Shown here: positions 28,847-40,550 of the stretch, piece by piece
Numbering within the stretch: position 1 is the first letter of the stretch
How the letters are laid out: every line of letters starts with the position of its first letter
Source: Hyphomicrobiales bacterium
Lineage (GTDB): Bacteria > Pseudomonadota > Alphaproteobacteria > Rhizobiales > Ancalomicrobiaceae
Length of the DNA stretch: 64,000 nucleotides
Assembly (NCBI GenBank): GCA_021286855.1
Contig: JAJTBO010000002.1
Coordinates: 372,001-436,000, forward strand
Direction of reading: 5' to 3'
Translations under genes and position numbers: made by a program
Notes under the pieces: model-generated
Seen by the model: the letters and a program-made list of their open reading frames with translations, nothing else
Database searches by the model: none
What the model was told of the DNA's origin: nothing

Positions 28847-30340
28847 TCAGGGCGCGATCTTGCGGGGCGGCAGAGCCTTGTCGGCGACCTTCTTGGGCTT
28901 CTTCTTCGCGGCGGCGACCGGCTTCCTGGGCGCGGTCTTGGCCTTGGCGGGCGGCAACGGCGCGGCGGCGGCCGGAGCGGCGGGTGTCGGCGCGCCGAGG
29001 CGCATCGGGTGGCCGTCGGCGGGCGGCAGCGAGGCCTGGAGGCCGCCGCCGAGTTCGGGGCGAACCGCCGGCTGGGCGGCTCCCGGACGGATCGCGCCCA
29101 TCGGCGGAGCGGCGGCCGGGGCCGCGAAGAGCGGCGCGGCGGCGCGGCTCGGCTCGGCGGCCAGGGCCAACATGCCGCCGGCGTCGCCGGGCGCGGCCTC
29201 GGGTCCGCCGACCCAGACGCGGACGGGCGGGCCGGGGTCGAAGCGCTCGGAGAGGTAGGTGGCGCGGACCGGACGGGACTCCGCCGAGCCGGGTCGGACG
29301 AGGGCGCCGGGGTTGTCGTGATCGACGCCGCGCGAGGCTTCGACGCCGCCGAGCTCCTCGGGGTCGGGGGTGCGGTCCTTCTTCGGACCGCAGATCTGCT
29401 TCTTCACGTCGATCGGCGGTCGACCGGCCTCCGGGCCGCGGGCGAGACGATCGAGCATATCGTGGCCGCCGAGGCCGAAGAAGCCGCCGCCGGAGCCTTC
29501 GAAGCCGCGGGTGAAGAGTTCGGCGGCGAGTTCGGCGCGCTGACGGGCGGTGCGCGCGCCCAGCACCACGGCGACGAGACGGCGATTGCCCCGCGTCGCC
29601 GAGGCGACCACGTTGAAGCCGGAGGAACAGATGAAGCCGGTCTTCATGCCGTCGGCGCCGGGGAAGTGGTCGATCAGGTGATTGTGGTTGCGGATCACTT
29701 CCGCGCCGATCTGGATGCCGGGCAGATGCCAGAGCTCGTCGGCTTCCGGGAACTGGGTCAGCAGGGCGCGGGCGAGCAGGCCCATGTCGCGGGCGGTGGT
29801 GACCTGACCGGCGTCGGGCAGACCGTGCGGATTGTTGAAATGGGTGCCGGTCATGCCGAGGCGGGCGGCCTGCCGGTTCATCTCGGCGACGAAGGCCTCC
29901 TTGGAGCCGCCGACGGCTTCGGCGAGGGCCCAGGCGACGTCGTTGGCCGACTTCACCATGATGATCTTCAGCGCGTTGTCGACGGTGACGACCTCGCCGG
30001 GCTTGAAGCCCATCTTGCTCGGCGGCTGGCGCGCCGCGGTCGGCGTCATCGGCACCAGCGAGGACGGCGTGATGCGGCCGGAGCGGATCGCCTGCAACGT
30101 CACCCAGGTGGTCATCAGCTTGGTGACGGAGGCGGGATACCAGGCCTGATCGACGTTCTTGCGCGACAGCACCTCGCCCGAACGGGCGTCGAAGACGATC
30201 CAGGCGCCGGCGCTCGGCGCGGCGGCGGCGGGCAGGGGCGTCAGGAGGGCGACGACGACGGCGACGGCGAGAGCGAGAAGGCCGCGTCCGGAGCGAAAGC
30301 CGGAGACGCGACGCGGGCCGAACGACGTCGTGGGGTTCAT
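28847..30340 (-). CDS. D-alanyl-D-alanine carboxypeptidase (S11 family)
   Basis: 497 residues from the ATG at 30340. A signal peptide (helix about 20-40, ending PLPAAAAP) exports it to the periplasm. Penicillin-binding motifs are S71-x-x-K74 (ASVTKLMT), SAN at 131-133 and KTG at 233-235. It trims the terminal D-Ala of peptidoglycan pentapeptides. Unlike PBP5/6 it lacks a clear amphipathic anchor; instead the last 200 residues are a long Pro/Ala/Lys-rich tail ending in a very basic lysine segment, which could bind wall or membrane. An 78-codon upstream extension is rejected because the signal peptide follows this ATG. Confidence 0.92.
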   Translation of the reverse strand: MNPTTSFGPRRVSGFRSGRGLLALAVAVVVALLTPLPAAAAPSAGAWIVFDARSGEVLSRKNVDQAWYPASVTKLMTTWVTLQAIRSGRITPSSLVPMTPTAARQPPSKMGFKPGEVVTVDNALKIIMVKSANDVAWALAEAVGGSKEAFVAEMNRQAARLGMTGTHFNNPHGLPDAGQVTTARDMGLLARALLTQFPEADELWHLPGIQIGAEVIRNHNHLIDHFPGADGMKTGFICSSGFNVVASATRGNRRLVAVVLGARTARQRAELAAELFTRGFEGSGGGFFGLGGHDMLDRLARGPEAGRPPIDVKKQICGPKKDRTPDPEELGGVEASRGVDHDNPGALVRPGSAESRPVRATYLSERFDPGPPVRVWVGGPEAAPGDAGGMLALAAEPSRAAAPLFAAPAAAPPMGAIRPGAAQPAVRPELGGGLQASLPPADGHPMRLGAPTPAAPAAAAPLPPAKAKTAPRKPVAAAKKKPKKVADKALPPRKIAP

Positions 30341-30572
30341 CACGGGGCTCTTCCTGCCTCTTCTCGAAACGAACGGACGACGCGCCGGCGGCGCTCGTCC
30401 CACCGATAACGCATTCGCCGCGGCGAGGCCAAGAGGCCGGCGTCGCGGCGGGACGTCCCGGGGATCGAAATCGTGATCCGACTGGTCGCTCGAGAATGCG
30501 ACGAGATCGGGGCAGGGGGGTTCGCCGGCCCGCCGCGCGATGCTAGGAGGGGGCACGCAACCGGATCCCGCC

Positions 30573-31424
30573 ATGACCGCGTCCTCGCCCGCCGCCGCCT
30601 CGCCCGTCGTCCTGCAACGCGCCCGCGGCCGCGCCGAGGTCGGCTTCGCCCTGCGCGACGGCGCGACCCGGTTGGCGCGGCTCGCCCAGGAAGGCCAGGC
30701 GAAGATCCGGCTGCCGAAGGTCTACGGCGAGGAACCGGCGACGGCGGTGACGATCAACACCGCCGGCGGCGTCGCCGGCGGCGATCGGCTGATCTGGGGG
30801 GCGCGGTTCGGCGCGGGCGTGCGGGCCTGCGTCACCTCGCAGGCGGCGGAGCGGGTCTATCGCTCGTCTGCGACCGACGGGTCTCTCGCCGGCGAGATCG
30901 AGACGACGCTCCACGTCGAAGCCGGGGCGGAGGCCGAATGGCTGCCGCAGGAGACGATCCTGTTCGACCGCGCCCATCTGTCGCGCCGGTTGACGGTCGA
31001 AATGGCGGCGGACGCGCGGGCGTTGATGGTGGAATCGATCGTCTTCGGCCGCACCGCGATGGGCGAAGAGGTGGAGGACTGCCGGCTCGTCGATCGCTGG
31101 CGGATCCGCCGAGGCGGCCGGCTGGTCTTCGCCGACACGTTCCGCGTCGAAGGCGCGGCGCGGGAGATCCTGGCCGGTCGGGCGACCGGCGGCGGGGCGC
31201 GGGCCTTCGCCACGCTGGTTCTCGTCGCGCCCGACGCCGAGGCGCGGCTCGACGGAGCGCGGGAGGCGATCGAGGCGGCGGGAAGCGTCGCCGGGGCGAG
31301 CGCCTTCGACGGGCTGCTCGTCGCGCGGCTGGCGGGGGCGGACGCACGGGCGTTGCGCGCCGATCTGGCGAAGCTGATCGTGCACATTCGTCGGGCAGAA
31401 TTGCCGCGCGTGTGGTCTTGCTGA
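30573..31424 (+). CDS. ureD: Urease accessory protein UreD
   Basis: 283 residues. Typical UreD blocks are present: [20 protein letters not shown], the conserved [13 protein letters not shown] near 64-76, [11 protein letters not shown] and [17 protein letters not shown]. UreD forms with UreF and UreG the cytosolic complex that delivers nickel to apo-urease. It opens the urease locus, divergent from the carboxypeptidase. The start may be this ATG or one 11 codons upstream (30540); AGGAGGGGG lies between them, too far from this ATG to decide. Confidence 0.94.
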   Translation: MTASSPAAASPVVLQRARGRAEVGFALRDGATRLARLAQEGQAKIRLPKVYGEEPATAVTINTAGGVAGGDRLIWGARFGAGVRACVTSQAAERVYRSSATDGSLAGEIETTLHVEAGAEAEWLPQETILFDRAHLSRRLTVEMAADARALMVESIVFGRTAMGEEVEDCRLVDRWRIRRGGRLVFADTFRVEGAAREILAGRATGGGARAFATLVLVAPDAEARLDGAREAIEAAGSVAGASAFDGLLVARLAGADARALRADLAKLIVHIRRAELPRVWSC

Positions 31425-31503
31425 GGCGGCCTGGACGTACCAGACTGCCGGGCGAAGCGATCCGAGGCCCGCGACCGGGCCGCCGACGAGGGACGACGCC
31501 GCG

Positions 31504-31806
31504 ATGAATCTGACGCCGCGCGAAAAGGACAAGCTGTTGATCTCGATGGCGGCGATGGTGGCGCGCCGCCGCCTCGAGCGCGGCGTCAAGCTCAACCATC
31601 CGGAGGCGATCGCGCTGATCACCGACTTCGTCGTCGAGGGCGCGCGCGACGGCCGCTCGGTCGCCGATCTGATGGAGGCGGGCGCGCATGTGATCACCCG
31701 CGACGAGGTGATGCCGGGCGTGCCGGAGATGATCTACGACATCCAGGTCGAGGCGACCTTCCCGGACGGGACGAAGCTCGTCACGGTGCATCATCCGATC
31801 CGCTGA
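31504..31806 (+). CDS. ureA: Urease subunit gamma
   Basis: 100 residues, standard length. [37 protein letters not shown] and the C-terminal [17 protein letters not shown] are the family hallmarks. It is the smallest structural subunit of the (alpha beta gamma) urease trimer that hydrolyses urea to ammonia and carbamate in the cytosol. It follows ureD by 79 bases and precedes ureB by 10. Confidence 0.98.
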   Translation: MNLTPREKDKLLISMAAMVARRRLERGVKLNHPEAIALITDFVVEGARDGRSVADLMEAGAHVITRDEVMPGVPEMIYDIQVEATFPDGTKLVTVHHPIR

Positions 31807-31816
31807 GGAGGCGCGC

Positions 31817-32122
31817 ATGATCCCCGGTGAAATCCTCGCCGCCGAGGGCGAGATCGAACTCAACGCCGGCCTGCCGGTGACCGAACTCGAGGTCGCCAAC
31901 ACCGGCGATCGGCCGGTGCAGGTCGGCTCGCATTATCATTTCGCCGAGACCAATCCCGGCCTCGCCTTCGATCGAGGGCTCGCGCGCGGCCTGCGGCTCG
32001 ACATTCCGGCGGGCACCGCGGTGCGGTTCGAGCCGGGCCAGACGCGGACGGTCAGGCTGGTGCCGTTCTCCGGCAAACGGGTCGTCTTCGGTTTCCGCGG
32101 CGACGTCTCCGGCGAGCTCTGA
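31817..32122 (+). CDS. ureB: Urease subunit beta
   Basis: 101 residues. [36 protein letters not shown] and the [16 protein letters not shown] block are diagnostic of the separate beta subunit of bacterial three-gene ureases. GAGGAGG sits just upstream of the ATG. The stop is 4 bases before an unexpected membrane-protein gene, not ureC. Confidence 0.98.
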   Translation: MIPGEILAAEGEIELNAGLPVTELEVANTGDRPVQVGSHYHFAETNPGLAFDRGLARGLRLDIPAGTAVRFEPGQTRTVRLVPFSGKRVVFGFRGDVSGEL

Positions 32123-32126
32123 GGCC

Positions 32127-32759
32127 ATGACGTTCTGGGTCCTCGCCTTCGTGCTGGTCAACGTCTTCCTCGACCTCGGCCCGGGCCGGGCGGTGGAGCG
32201 CTCGGTCGCGGAAGGGATGACGCACGGCTGGATCGGCGCGCAGGCGGCGATCCTCGGGGTGCTCGCCGCCGACGTGGTGTGGTGCTTTCTGGCGGTGTCG
32301 GCGCTGTTCACGGCGATGGTGATGCTGCCGCCGCTGCTCTATTGGGCGAAGTGGATCGGACTGGGGCTCCTTCTCGTTCTGATCGCCCGGTCGCTGCGGA
32401 TCGCGGTGATGGGGCGCGGCGTCCATCCGGTCGAGCCGGCGCGGCCGACGAGCGGCTGGCAGGCGTTCCGCTCGGCCTTCGTGCTGCAGACCGGCCATCC
32501 GACGCCGCTGATCTTCTTCCTCGCGGTGCTTTCGGTCTTCGCCGGTTCTCGGATCGGCTGGGAGACCCGGATGCTGGATTTCGGCCTCTTGGCCGTGGCG
32601 CTCGAGTGGCCGGTGTTGACGGCCTACGCCTTCATCGGCGCGGCCTCGGCGCGGCCTGGCGCCAAGTCGCTCGGCGTCACCGCGGCGGCTCTCTCGCTCC
32701 TGGTCGCGACCGGACTGGTCGCAATGCCATCTCCCCCCCCTTCGCTCCGGCAGAGGTGA
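32127..32759 (+). CDS. LysE/RhtB-like membrane protein inside the urease operon
   Basis: 210 residues with about six hydrophobic segments. The N-terminal [20 protein letters not shown], then [20 protein letters not shown] and [21 protein letters not shown], follow the LysE/RhtB pattern, in which a PGP-type turn in helix 1 is conserved (here GPG). It is tightly placed: 4 bases after ureB and 7 before ureC, so it is certainly in the operon. It lacks the HPxxGxDH signature of HupE/UreJ nickel permeases. A role in urea, ammonium or amino-acid transport linked to urease is plausible but inferred. Confidence 0.75.
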   Translation: MTFWVLAFVLVNVFLDLGPGRAVERSVAEGMTHGWIGAQAAILGVLAADVVWCFLAVSALFTAMVMLPPLLYWAKWIGLGLLLVLIARSLRIAVMGRGVHPVEPARPTSGWQAFRSAFVLQTGHPTPLIFFLAVLSVFAGSRIGWETRMLDFGLLAVALEWPVLTAYAFIGAASARPGAKSLGVTAAALSLLVATGLVAMPSPPPSLRQR

Positions 32760-32766
32760 TCTCGCC

Positions 32767-34479
<1,713 letters not shown>

Positions 34480-34521
34480 GCGGCCGGACCGCCTGGCTCG
34501 TCGCCCGAAGGATCGAACGGA

Positions 34522-36246
34522 TCAGGCCCTGATCCGCTCGACGAAGGCGTTCGCCTCGCCGCGCAGGCGCAGGGCGATGTCGGAGAGGTCGCTCGCGGCG
34601 GCGACCATAGCTCCGGCGGCGGTCGAGGTGTGGCGACTGGTCTCGTCGACGGCGGCGACGTCGGCGGCGATGGCGGCGGTGTCGCCGCTGGTCGCGGCGA
34701 TCGAACGGGTGATCTCGCGGGTCGCGCCGCCCTGTTCTTCGATGGCGGAGGCGATGGTGCGCAGGATGCCGCCGACCTCGCCGACGGTCGCGGCGATGGC
34801 GTCGATCGCGCCGACCGCGTCGCCGGTCGCCGACTGAACCGAGGAAATCTGCTGGGCGATCTCCTCGGTCGCCCGGGTGGTCTGGGCGGCGAGCAGCTTG
34901 ACCTCCTGGGCGACGACGGCGAAGCCCTTGCCGGCCTCGCCGGCGCGGGCGGCCTCGATGGTGGCGTTGAGGGCGAGCAGGTTGGTCTGGGCGGCGACGC
35001 TGTCGATCAGGCCGACGATCTCGCCGATGCGGCCGGTGCTGTCGGACAGGCGGCGGACGATGGCGTCGGTGCGCTGCGAGTTTTCGGCGGCGGCGGCGGA
35101 GACGCGTTCGGCGTCGCGCATGTGCCGCTCCACTTCGCCGATCGCCGTGGCGAGCATCGTCGCAGCGTCGGCGACGGCGGCGACGTTCGCCTCGGTGCGG
35201 GCCATGGCGCGGGTGGTCTGCTCGCTGCGGGCGGCGCCGGCGCGGGCGGCCCGATCGACGCCGCCGGCGTCTTCGCCGATCCGATCGGCGGTGCGGCCGA
35301 GGGCTTCGACGACGGCGGCGATGCGGCTCGAGAAGTCGTCGGCCAGCGCCCGACGATCCTGCCGCTTGGCCGCGTCGGTGCGGGCCTCCTCGGCGGCGCG
35401 GTCCTGCTGAAGCGCTTCGTTCTCCTCGATGGCGCGGCGGAAGACGTCGGTCGCCTGGGCCATGCGGCCGATCTCGTCACGGCGGTCGACGAAGGGAACC
35501 GCGACGCCGCGGCGGCCGCCTGCGAGATCGCGCATGAAGTCGGCGAGGACGCCGACCGGACGAACGACGCCGCGCAACAGATAGGCGGCGAAGAAGATCG
35601 AGGCGAGGGTGAGCAGGCCGACGGTTCCCGTGGCGAACCAACCGGCGCGATCCTCGCCGGCGGTGACGGCGGCGAGGCGGACGTCGATGCGCCGCGCGGT
35701 CTCGGCGAGCAGTTCGTCGCGGATCGTCGAGAGGCGGTCGAGCTCCTTCTGCAGCGCTTCGGACCGGGTGTCGAACTCCGGCATCATGGCGTTGCCGGCG
35801 AAGGTGCCCCTTTCGGCGTAGGCGTGGGCCATCGCCTCGCCGATTTCGCGATAGGGTCCGAAGGCGGCGGTCGCCCGTTTCAGCACCTCGACGATCTCGC
35901 CACGGTCGATCTCGGCGGCGATGCGGCTCGCCGCGGCGGCGTCGGCGGCGAATTTTTCGGCGTGCTCGCCGGCCTCTTTGAGGCCGTCGTCGAGGCCGTC
36001 CTCGCCACGGGTCGCCGAATAGTCGGTCAGGAACTGCTGGACCTGGACGACGTCGAGCTGGAGATCCTTGATCAGGCCGCCGAGCGGGGTGACGTGGGTC
36101 TCCAATCGGGCGTTGTCGCGGGAGAGTTCGGCGATCGACGACCGATTCTGCACCGAGGTCCAGGCGAGCAGGGCGACGGTGGCGAGATTGCCGAAGACCA
36201 GAGTGACGAGGAAGACGAGGGTCTTCGCACGGATGGAGCTCGTCAT
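34522..36246 (-). CDS. Methyl-accepting chemotaxis protein
   Basis: 574 residues from the ATG at 36246, which has GGGAGGAA 7 bases upstream; the in-frame start 13 codons earlier lacks one. Transmembrane helices are at about 8-28 and 203-224, enclosing a helical periplasmic sensor, followed by HAMP (about 226-280) and a coiled-coil signalling domain. The CheA/CheW-binding hairpin tip is intact ([20 protein letters not shown], then [10 protein letters not shown]). The ligand is unknown. It lies between ureC and ureE on the opposite strand, so an effect on attraction to urea or ammonia is possible but not shown. Confidence 0.93.
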   Translation of the reverse strand: MTSSIRAKTLVFLVTLVFGNLATVALLAWTSVQNRSSIAELSRDNARLETHVTPLGGLIKDLQLDVVQVQQFLTDYSATRGEDGLDDGLKEAGEHAEKFAADAAAASRIAAEIDRGEIVEVLKRATAAFGPYREIGEAMAHAYAERGTFAGNAMMPEFDTRSEALQKELDRLSTIRDELLAETARRIDVRLAAVTAGEDRAGWFATGTVGLLTLASIFFAAYLLRGVVRPVGVLADFMRDLAGGRRGVAVPFVDRRDEIGRMAQATDVFRRAIEENEALQQDRAAEEARTDAAKRQDRRALADDFSSRIAAVVEALGRTADRIGEDAGGVDRAARAGAARSEQTTRAMARTEANVAAVADAATMLATAIGEVERHMRDAERVSAAAAENSQRTDAIVRRLSDSTGRIGEIVGLIDSVAAQTNLLALNATIEAARAGEAGKGFAVVAQEVKLLAAQTTRATEEIAQQISSVQSATGDAVGAIDAIAATVGEVGGILRTIASAIEEQGGATREITRSIAATSGDTAAIAADVAAVDETSRHTSTAAGAMVAAASDLSDIALRLRGEANAFVERIRA

Positions 36247-36455
36247 GCGGTTCCTCCCAAATCGGTTCGGATTTTGTCGGAACATCGTTGACGAAGCGTT
36301 ACCCGGGGTGAAAACGCAAAAAATATCAGATGGTTGTGGAATTCCAGCGGCGGTCCGGGCGTTCGCGTCCGCGTCGACCGGCTTGCCAGGGCGGACGTTC
36401 GGCGCGAATGTCGGCTCTTCGTCGTCCGCCCTTTCTCCCGCGAGGCCCGCTCCCG

Positions 36456-37199
<744 letters not shown>

Positions 37200-37216
37200 G
37201 GGCGACCGGTCGCGGC

Positions 37217-37921
37217 ATGAGTGATCCGATCGGCGATCTTCTGACCCTGCAGGCGTGGCTGTCGCCGGCCTTTCCGGTCGGCGGCTTCACCTACAGCCAC
37301 GGGCTCGAATGGGCGATCGAAGCCGGCGACGTCGTCGACGGCCCATCGCTCGCGACATGGCTCGCCGACGTGCTCGTCCACGGAGCGGGACGGTCGGACG
37401 CGATCCTGCTCGTCCATGCGCATCGGGCGGCGCGCGCCGGCGACGTGGCCGGGCTCGTCGAGACGATCGAATTCGCCGCGGCTCTGCAGCCTTCCAGGGA
37501 ACGCCGGCTCGAGGCGACGGCGCAGGGCGCGGCCTTCGTGCGGGCGGTGGCCGACACCTGGTCGACGCCGGCCTTCGACGGGCTCGTCGCGGCGGCGCGC
37601 GAGACCTTCGCCGGCGAAGCGCCCTGGACCCATGCGGTCGCGGTCGGGACGGCGGCGGGGGCGGCGGGGCTCGACGAGGCGGAGGTCGCGCCGGCCTTCG
37701 CCCAGGCCTTCGCGGCGAACGTCGTCTCGGCCGGGGTCCGGGCGATCCCGCTCGGCCAGTCCGAAGGCCTGAGGATCCTGCGCTCGCTCGTCCCCGTCGT
37801 TCGACGTATCGCGTCGGACGCGCTTTCGGCGTCCCTGGACGACGTGGGCGGCGCGGCGGTTCTCGCCGACGTCGCCTCGATGCGTCACGAAACCCAATAT
37901 ACGAGGCTCTACCGGTCATGA
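37217..37921 (+). CDS. ureF: Urease accessory protein UreF
   Basis: 234 residues. [24 protein letters not shown] near 7-30 and the C-terminal [17 protein letters not shown] block are UreF hallmarks. UreF gates GTPase UreG in the UreDFG complex. A GTG start at 37196, overlapping the ureE stop (GTGA), would add seven residues and cannot be excluded. Its stop overlaps the ureG ATG. Confidence 0.95.
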   Translation: MSDPIGDLLTLQAWLSPAFPVGGFTYSHGLEWAIEAGDVVDGPSLATWLADVLVHGAGRSDAILLVHAHRAARAGDVAGLVETIEFAAALQPSRERRLEATAQGAAFVRAVADTWSTPAFDGLVAAARETFAGEAPWTHAVAVGTAAGAAGLDEAEVAPAFAQAFAANVVSAGVRAIPLGQSEGLRILRSLVPVVRRIASDALSASLDDVGGAAVLADVASMRHETQYTRLYRS

Positions 37922-38544
37922 CCGCTCAGAAATCTCCCAACGGACCCCTGCGCGTCGGCGTCGGCGGACCGGTCGGCTCCGGCAAGACGGCGCTGATGGA
38001 CCTCCTGTGCAAGCGGCTCAAGGATCGGTTCGATCTCGCGGCGATCACCAACGACATCTACACCCGCTGGGACGCCGACTATCTGGTGCGGTCGGGCGCG
38101 CTTTCGGCCGATCGGATCATGGGGGTGGAGACCGGCGGGTGTCCGCACACCGCGATCCGCGAGGACGCCTCGATCAATCTCGCCGCGGTCGCCGAGATGC
38201 GGGCGAAGTTTCCCGATCTCGATCTGATCCTGATCGAATCGGGCGGCGACAATCTCGCCGCCACCTTCTCGCCGGAGCTCGCCGATCTGACGATCTACGT
38301 GATCGACGTGGCGGCGGGCGAGAAGATCCCGTCGAAGGGCGGGCCGGGCATCACCCGCTCCGATCTCCTCGTCATCAACAAGACCGATCTCGCGCCGCTG
38401 GTCGGGGCGAGCCTCGAGGTGATGGCGCGCGACGCGGAGCGGATGCGGGGCCGGCGGCCGTTCGTCTTCGCCAACATGAAGTCGGGCGACGGCGTCGCGG
38501 CGATCGCCGACTTCGTGGTCGAGCGCGGCGGATTGGCCGACTGA
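37918..38544 (+). CDS. ureG: Urease accessory GTPase UreG
   Basis: 208 residues. P-loop GGPVGSGKT at 16-24, the metal-binding CPH in [13 protein letters not shown] near 68-80, switch ESGGDN and [11 protein letters not shown]. It hydrolyses GTP to drive nickel insertion into urease. ATGA overlap with the ureF stop indicates translational coupling. The stop directly abuts the stop of the convergent LysR gene. Confidence 0.98.
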   Translation: MTAQKSPNGPLRVGVGGPVGSGKTALMDLLCKRLKDRFDLAAITNDIYTRWDADYLVRSGALSADRIMGVETGGCPHTAIREDASINLAAVAEMRAKFPDLDLILIESGGDNLAATFSPELADLTIYVIDVAAGEKIPSKGGPGITRSDLLVINKTDLAPLVGASLEVMARDAERMRGRRPFVFANMKSGDGVAAIADFVVERGGLAD

Positions 38545-39435
38545 TCAGGCGGGTTCGAGCGGTCGCGCCGCGACGGCCGGCAGGCGGCGGAAGGCCTCGG
38601 CCAAGCGCTCGAAGATCGGCGCCAGCGACGCGTCGCGGACGGCGAAGAGAACGATCTCGTTCTGCGGCAGCTCCGGAAAGCCCTGGCCGGGGCCGAGGAT
38701 CATCGCTCCCTCCGGCGCGGCGGATCGACCGAGGCAGCCGACGCCGAGGCCGGCGGCGACCGCGGCCTGCACGGCGACGAGGTCGCGGCTGACGAAGGCG
38801 GGGTAGAAGGGAAGACCGGAACGGGTCAGCGCCTCGTGGGCGTGTTCGTGGACCCGGCACGGGCGGGCGATGGCGACGAGCGGGATCGTTCGGCCGGGCG
38901 TCCAGGGACAATCCGGCGACATCGCCCAGACGAGGTCGTCGACGAAGAGGCGGCGACCGTCGCTCGGTCCGCCGTCGCGCAGCGTGCGGCGGATGACGAC
39001 GGCTTCGAAACGGCCGTTTTCGAAGTCGTCGCGCAGATCCTCCGAGGAGCCGAGGGTCACCGCGATCTGCAGATCGGGAACCGCGCCGTGGAGCGCCTTC
39101 ATCACCATCGGCAGACGGCCGCCGGTGGCGTGTTCGCTGACCCCGAGGGAGATCCGCCGCAAGGGGCGCGCGCAGGTGGCGCGGGCGACGGCGTCGTCGT
39201 GCAGGGCGAGAATGCGGCGGGCGTCGACCTGGAAGGCCTCGCCGAAGGGCGTGGCGAGGACGGCGCGCGGGGTGCGCTCGAACAGCCGGCGGCCGAGCCG
39301 ATCCTCGAGCTTCTTCAGCCGCACCGAGATCGTCGACTGGGTGGCGCCGAGGCGCAGGCCGGCGGCGGTGAAGCTCTCGGTCTCGGCGAGGGCGACGAAG
39401 GTGCGCAGCAATTCGATGTCGAGATCGGCCACCAT
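38545..39435 (-). CDS. LysR-family transcriptional regulator
   Basis: 296 residues from the ATG at 39435, six bases after AAAGGAA; two nearby in-frame ATGs are alternatives. The winged helix-turn-helix is at the N-terminus (LRTFVALAETESFTAAGLRL, then TQSTISVRLKKLEDRLG), followed by a LysR substrate-binding domain with the CRVHEHAHEAL segment. It is divergent from the tautomerase gene, with a LysR-type dyad in the 109-base gap. Regulation of that neighbour and of itself is the simplest reading; the inducer is unknown. Confidence 0.9.
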   Translation of the reverse strand: MVADLDIELLRTFVALAETESFTAAGLRLGATQSTISVRLKKLEDRLGRRLFERTPRAVLATPFGEAFQVDARRILALHDDAVARATCARPLRRISLGVSEHATGGRLPMVMKALHGAVPDLQIAVTLGSSEDLRDDFENGRFEAVVIRRTLRDGGPSDGRRLFVDDLVWAMSPDCPWTPGRTIPLVAIARPCRVHEHAHEALTRSGLPFYPAFVSRDLVAVQAAVAAGLGVGCLGRSAAPEGAMILGPGQGFPELPQNEIVLFAVRDASLAPIFERLAEAFRRLPAVAARPLEPA

Positions 39436-39452
39436 CATTTCCTTTTCGAATG

Positions 39453-39469
39453 ATTGATATCGTATCAAT
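39453..39469. promoter_or_regulatory. LysR-type operator (T-N11-A dyad)
   Basis: ATTGATATCGTATCAAT: perfect 7-bp arms (ATTGATA / TATCAAT) around TCG, containing the T-N11-A core. It lies 18 bases upstream of the LysR gene start and 76 bases before the tautomerase, in a locally AT-rich stretch, as expected for a divergent LysR control region. Confidence 0.75.
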
Positions 39470-39544
39470 TCGTTTTAATCATGCAAGCAGATCGAGGAGG
39501 CTGATTTCGACGGCGGCGACGCCCCCAACGGAGGATCCTCGGCC

Positions 39545-40003
39545 ATGCCCTTCATCGATGTTCTGATCGCCTCACCGGCTCTCGACGACGCGACGATCGG
39601 GGAGGCGGCTCGCCGGCTCACCCGGCTGTCGACCCGCCATCTCGGCAAGGACGAAGCGGTCACCGCGGTGGCGGTGCGCACGGTCGCACCGCAGGCCTGG
39701 TTCGTCGGCGAGCGCTCGCTCGTCGAGCACGCCGCCGCCTCCTTCCAGGTGACGATCCGGGTGACGGCGGGGACCAACGACAAGGAGGAGAAGGCGGCCT
39801 TCGTCGCGGCGGCGGCGCGAGAGATGACGCAGCTCCTGGGGCCGGTCCGGCCGGAGAGCTACGTGATCGTCGAGGAGGTTCCCGCCGACGCCTGGGGCTA
39901 CGACGGGATCACGCAGGAGGAGCGCGTGATCGCTCGGCGGTTGGAGCGGGCGGGAACCGAGGGAGCGGTGTTCGACGCCTATCGACGGTTAGGCATTCGT
40001 TGA
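39545..40003 (+). CDS. Tautomerase superfamily protein (4-OT/MSAD-like)
   Basis: 152 residues beginning MPFIDVLI, so Pro2 becomes the N-terminal catalytic proline after Met removal. Length and two beta-alpha-beta-like halves (about 1-65 and 66-130, the second with FQVTIRVTAGTNDKEEKAAF) fit the fused-domain tautomerases rather than the 62-residue 4-oxalocrotonate type. The second half ends in a YVIVEEVPADAWGYDGITQEE motif. Substrate unknown. GGAGGA lies upstream of the start. Expression is probably governed by the divergent LysR protein. Confidence 0.82.
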   Translation: MPFIDVLIASPALDDATIGEAARRLTRLSTRHLGKDEAVTAVAVRTVAPQAWFVGERSLVEHAAASFQVTIRVTAGTNDKEEKAAFVAAAAREMTQLLGPVRPESYVIVEEVPADAWGYDGITQEERVIARRLERAGTEGAVFDAYRRLGIR

Positions 40004-40119
40004 AGGGGGCGCGGCAACACTTCCTTTACCCGGGAGGCCTAGAGTGCCGGTCGCGGGGTCGAATGTTTCGCGTGCCCCCGCCCGAAATCCTGCTCGAAAG
40101 AGCGTGGCGAGGGTCGGCC

Positions 40120-40452
40120 ATGGCGTTGATGAAGATCGGTTCCAGTCTGGCGCGGATGCAGAGCACCGGCACCATCTTCTCCGACGGCTCGAAGAAGGCG
40201 TCGGCGAAGAAGGCCGCGGAGACGGCGGCGTCGCGCGCCAAGGGCTACGGCAGCCTCGCCCGTGTGCAGACGATGGCCGCCAATCAGGCCAAGAAGAACG
40301 GGACCGGCGAGAACGCCGCCGGCCTGCTCGACGCCGGCATGTACAGCTATTCGGTCTACAGCGGCGTCGGCGCGGCCAGCGCGATGATGTTCTCGGACAC
40401 CTGGACGACCGGCACCAAGTCCTCGGGGACGATGCTCGACTATTACGCCTGA
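40120..40452 (+). CDS. Small hypothetical protein, Ala/Ser/Gly-rich
   Basis: 110 residues from the ATG at 40120; the frame is open back to 40000 but those residues look non-coding. Not recognised. The N-terminal part is lysine/alanine-rich and helical (SKKASAKKAAETAASRAKGYG), the second half is Gly/Ser/Tyr-rich (AGMYSYSVYSGVGAASAMMF), and there is no signal peptide or membrane helix. It sits between the tautomerase and a convergent thioredoxin gene and ends before a good terminator, so it is probably a real short transcript. Confidence 0.6.
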   Translation: MALMKIGSSLARMQSTGTIFSDGSKKASAKKAAETAASRAKGYGSLARVQTMAANQAKKNGTGENAAGLLDAGMYSYSVYSGVGAASAMMFSDTWTTGTKSSGTMLDYYA

Positions 40453-40481
40453 CGGCGATCCTCGACGTTCCGATCTCTCCG

Positions 40482-40514
40482 CGCCGCGATCATCGATCGC
40501 GGCGTTCTTCGTTT
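40482..40514. terminator. Terminator between convergent genes
   Basis: Perfect 10-bp stem CGCCGCGATC / GATCGCGGCG with loop ATC, followed by TTCTTCGTTT on the plus strand. It serves the small hypothetical gene and lies just past the end of the convergent TlpA-like gene. Confidence 0.75.
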
Positions 40515-40550
40515 CGCAGGGTGCGACGAGCGGAACAGACGAGCGGCGGG

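Noticed and set aside
32127..32759. UreJ/HupE nickel permease for the membrane gene in the urease operon
   Set aside because: The HPxxGxDH signature is absent and the helix pattern matches LysE/RhtB instead.
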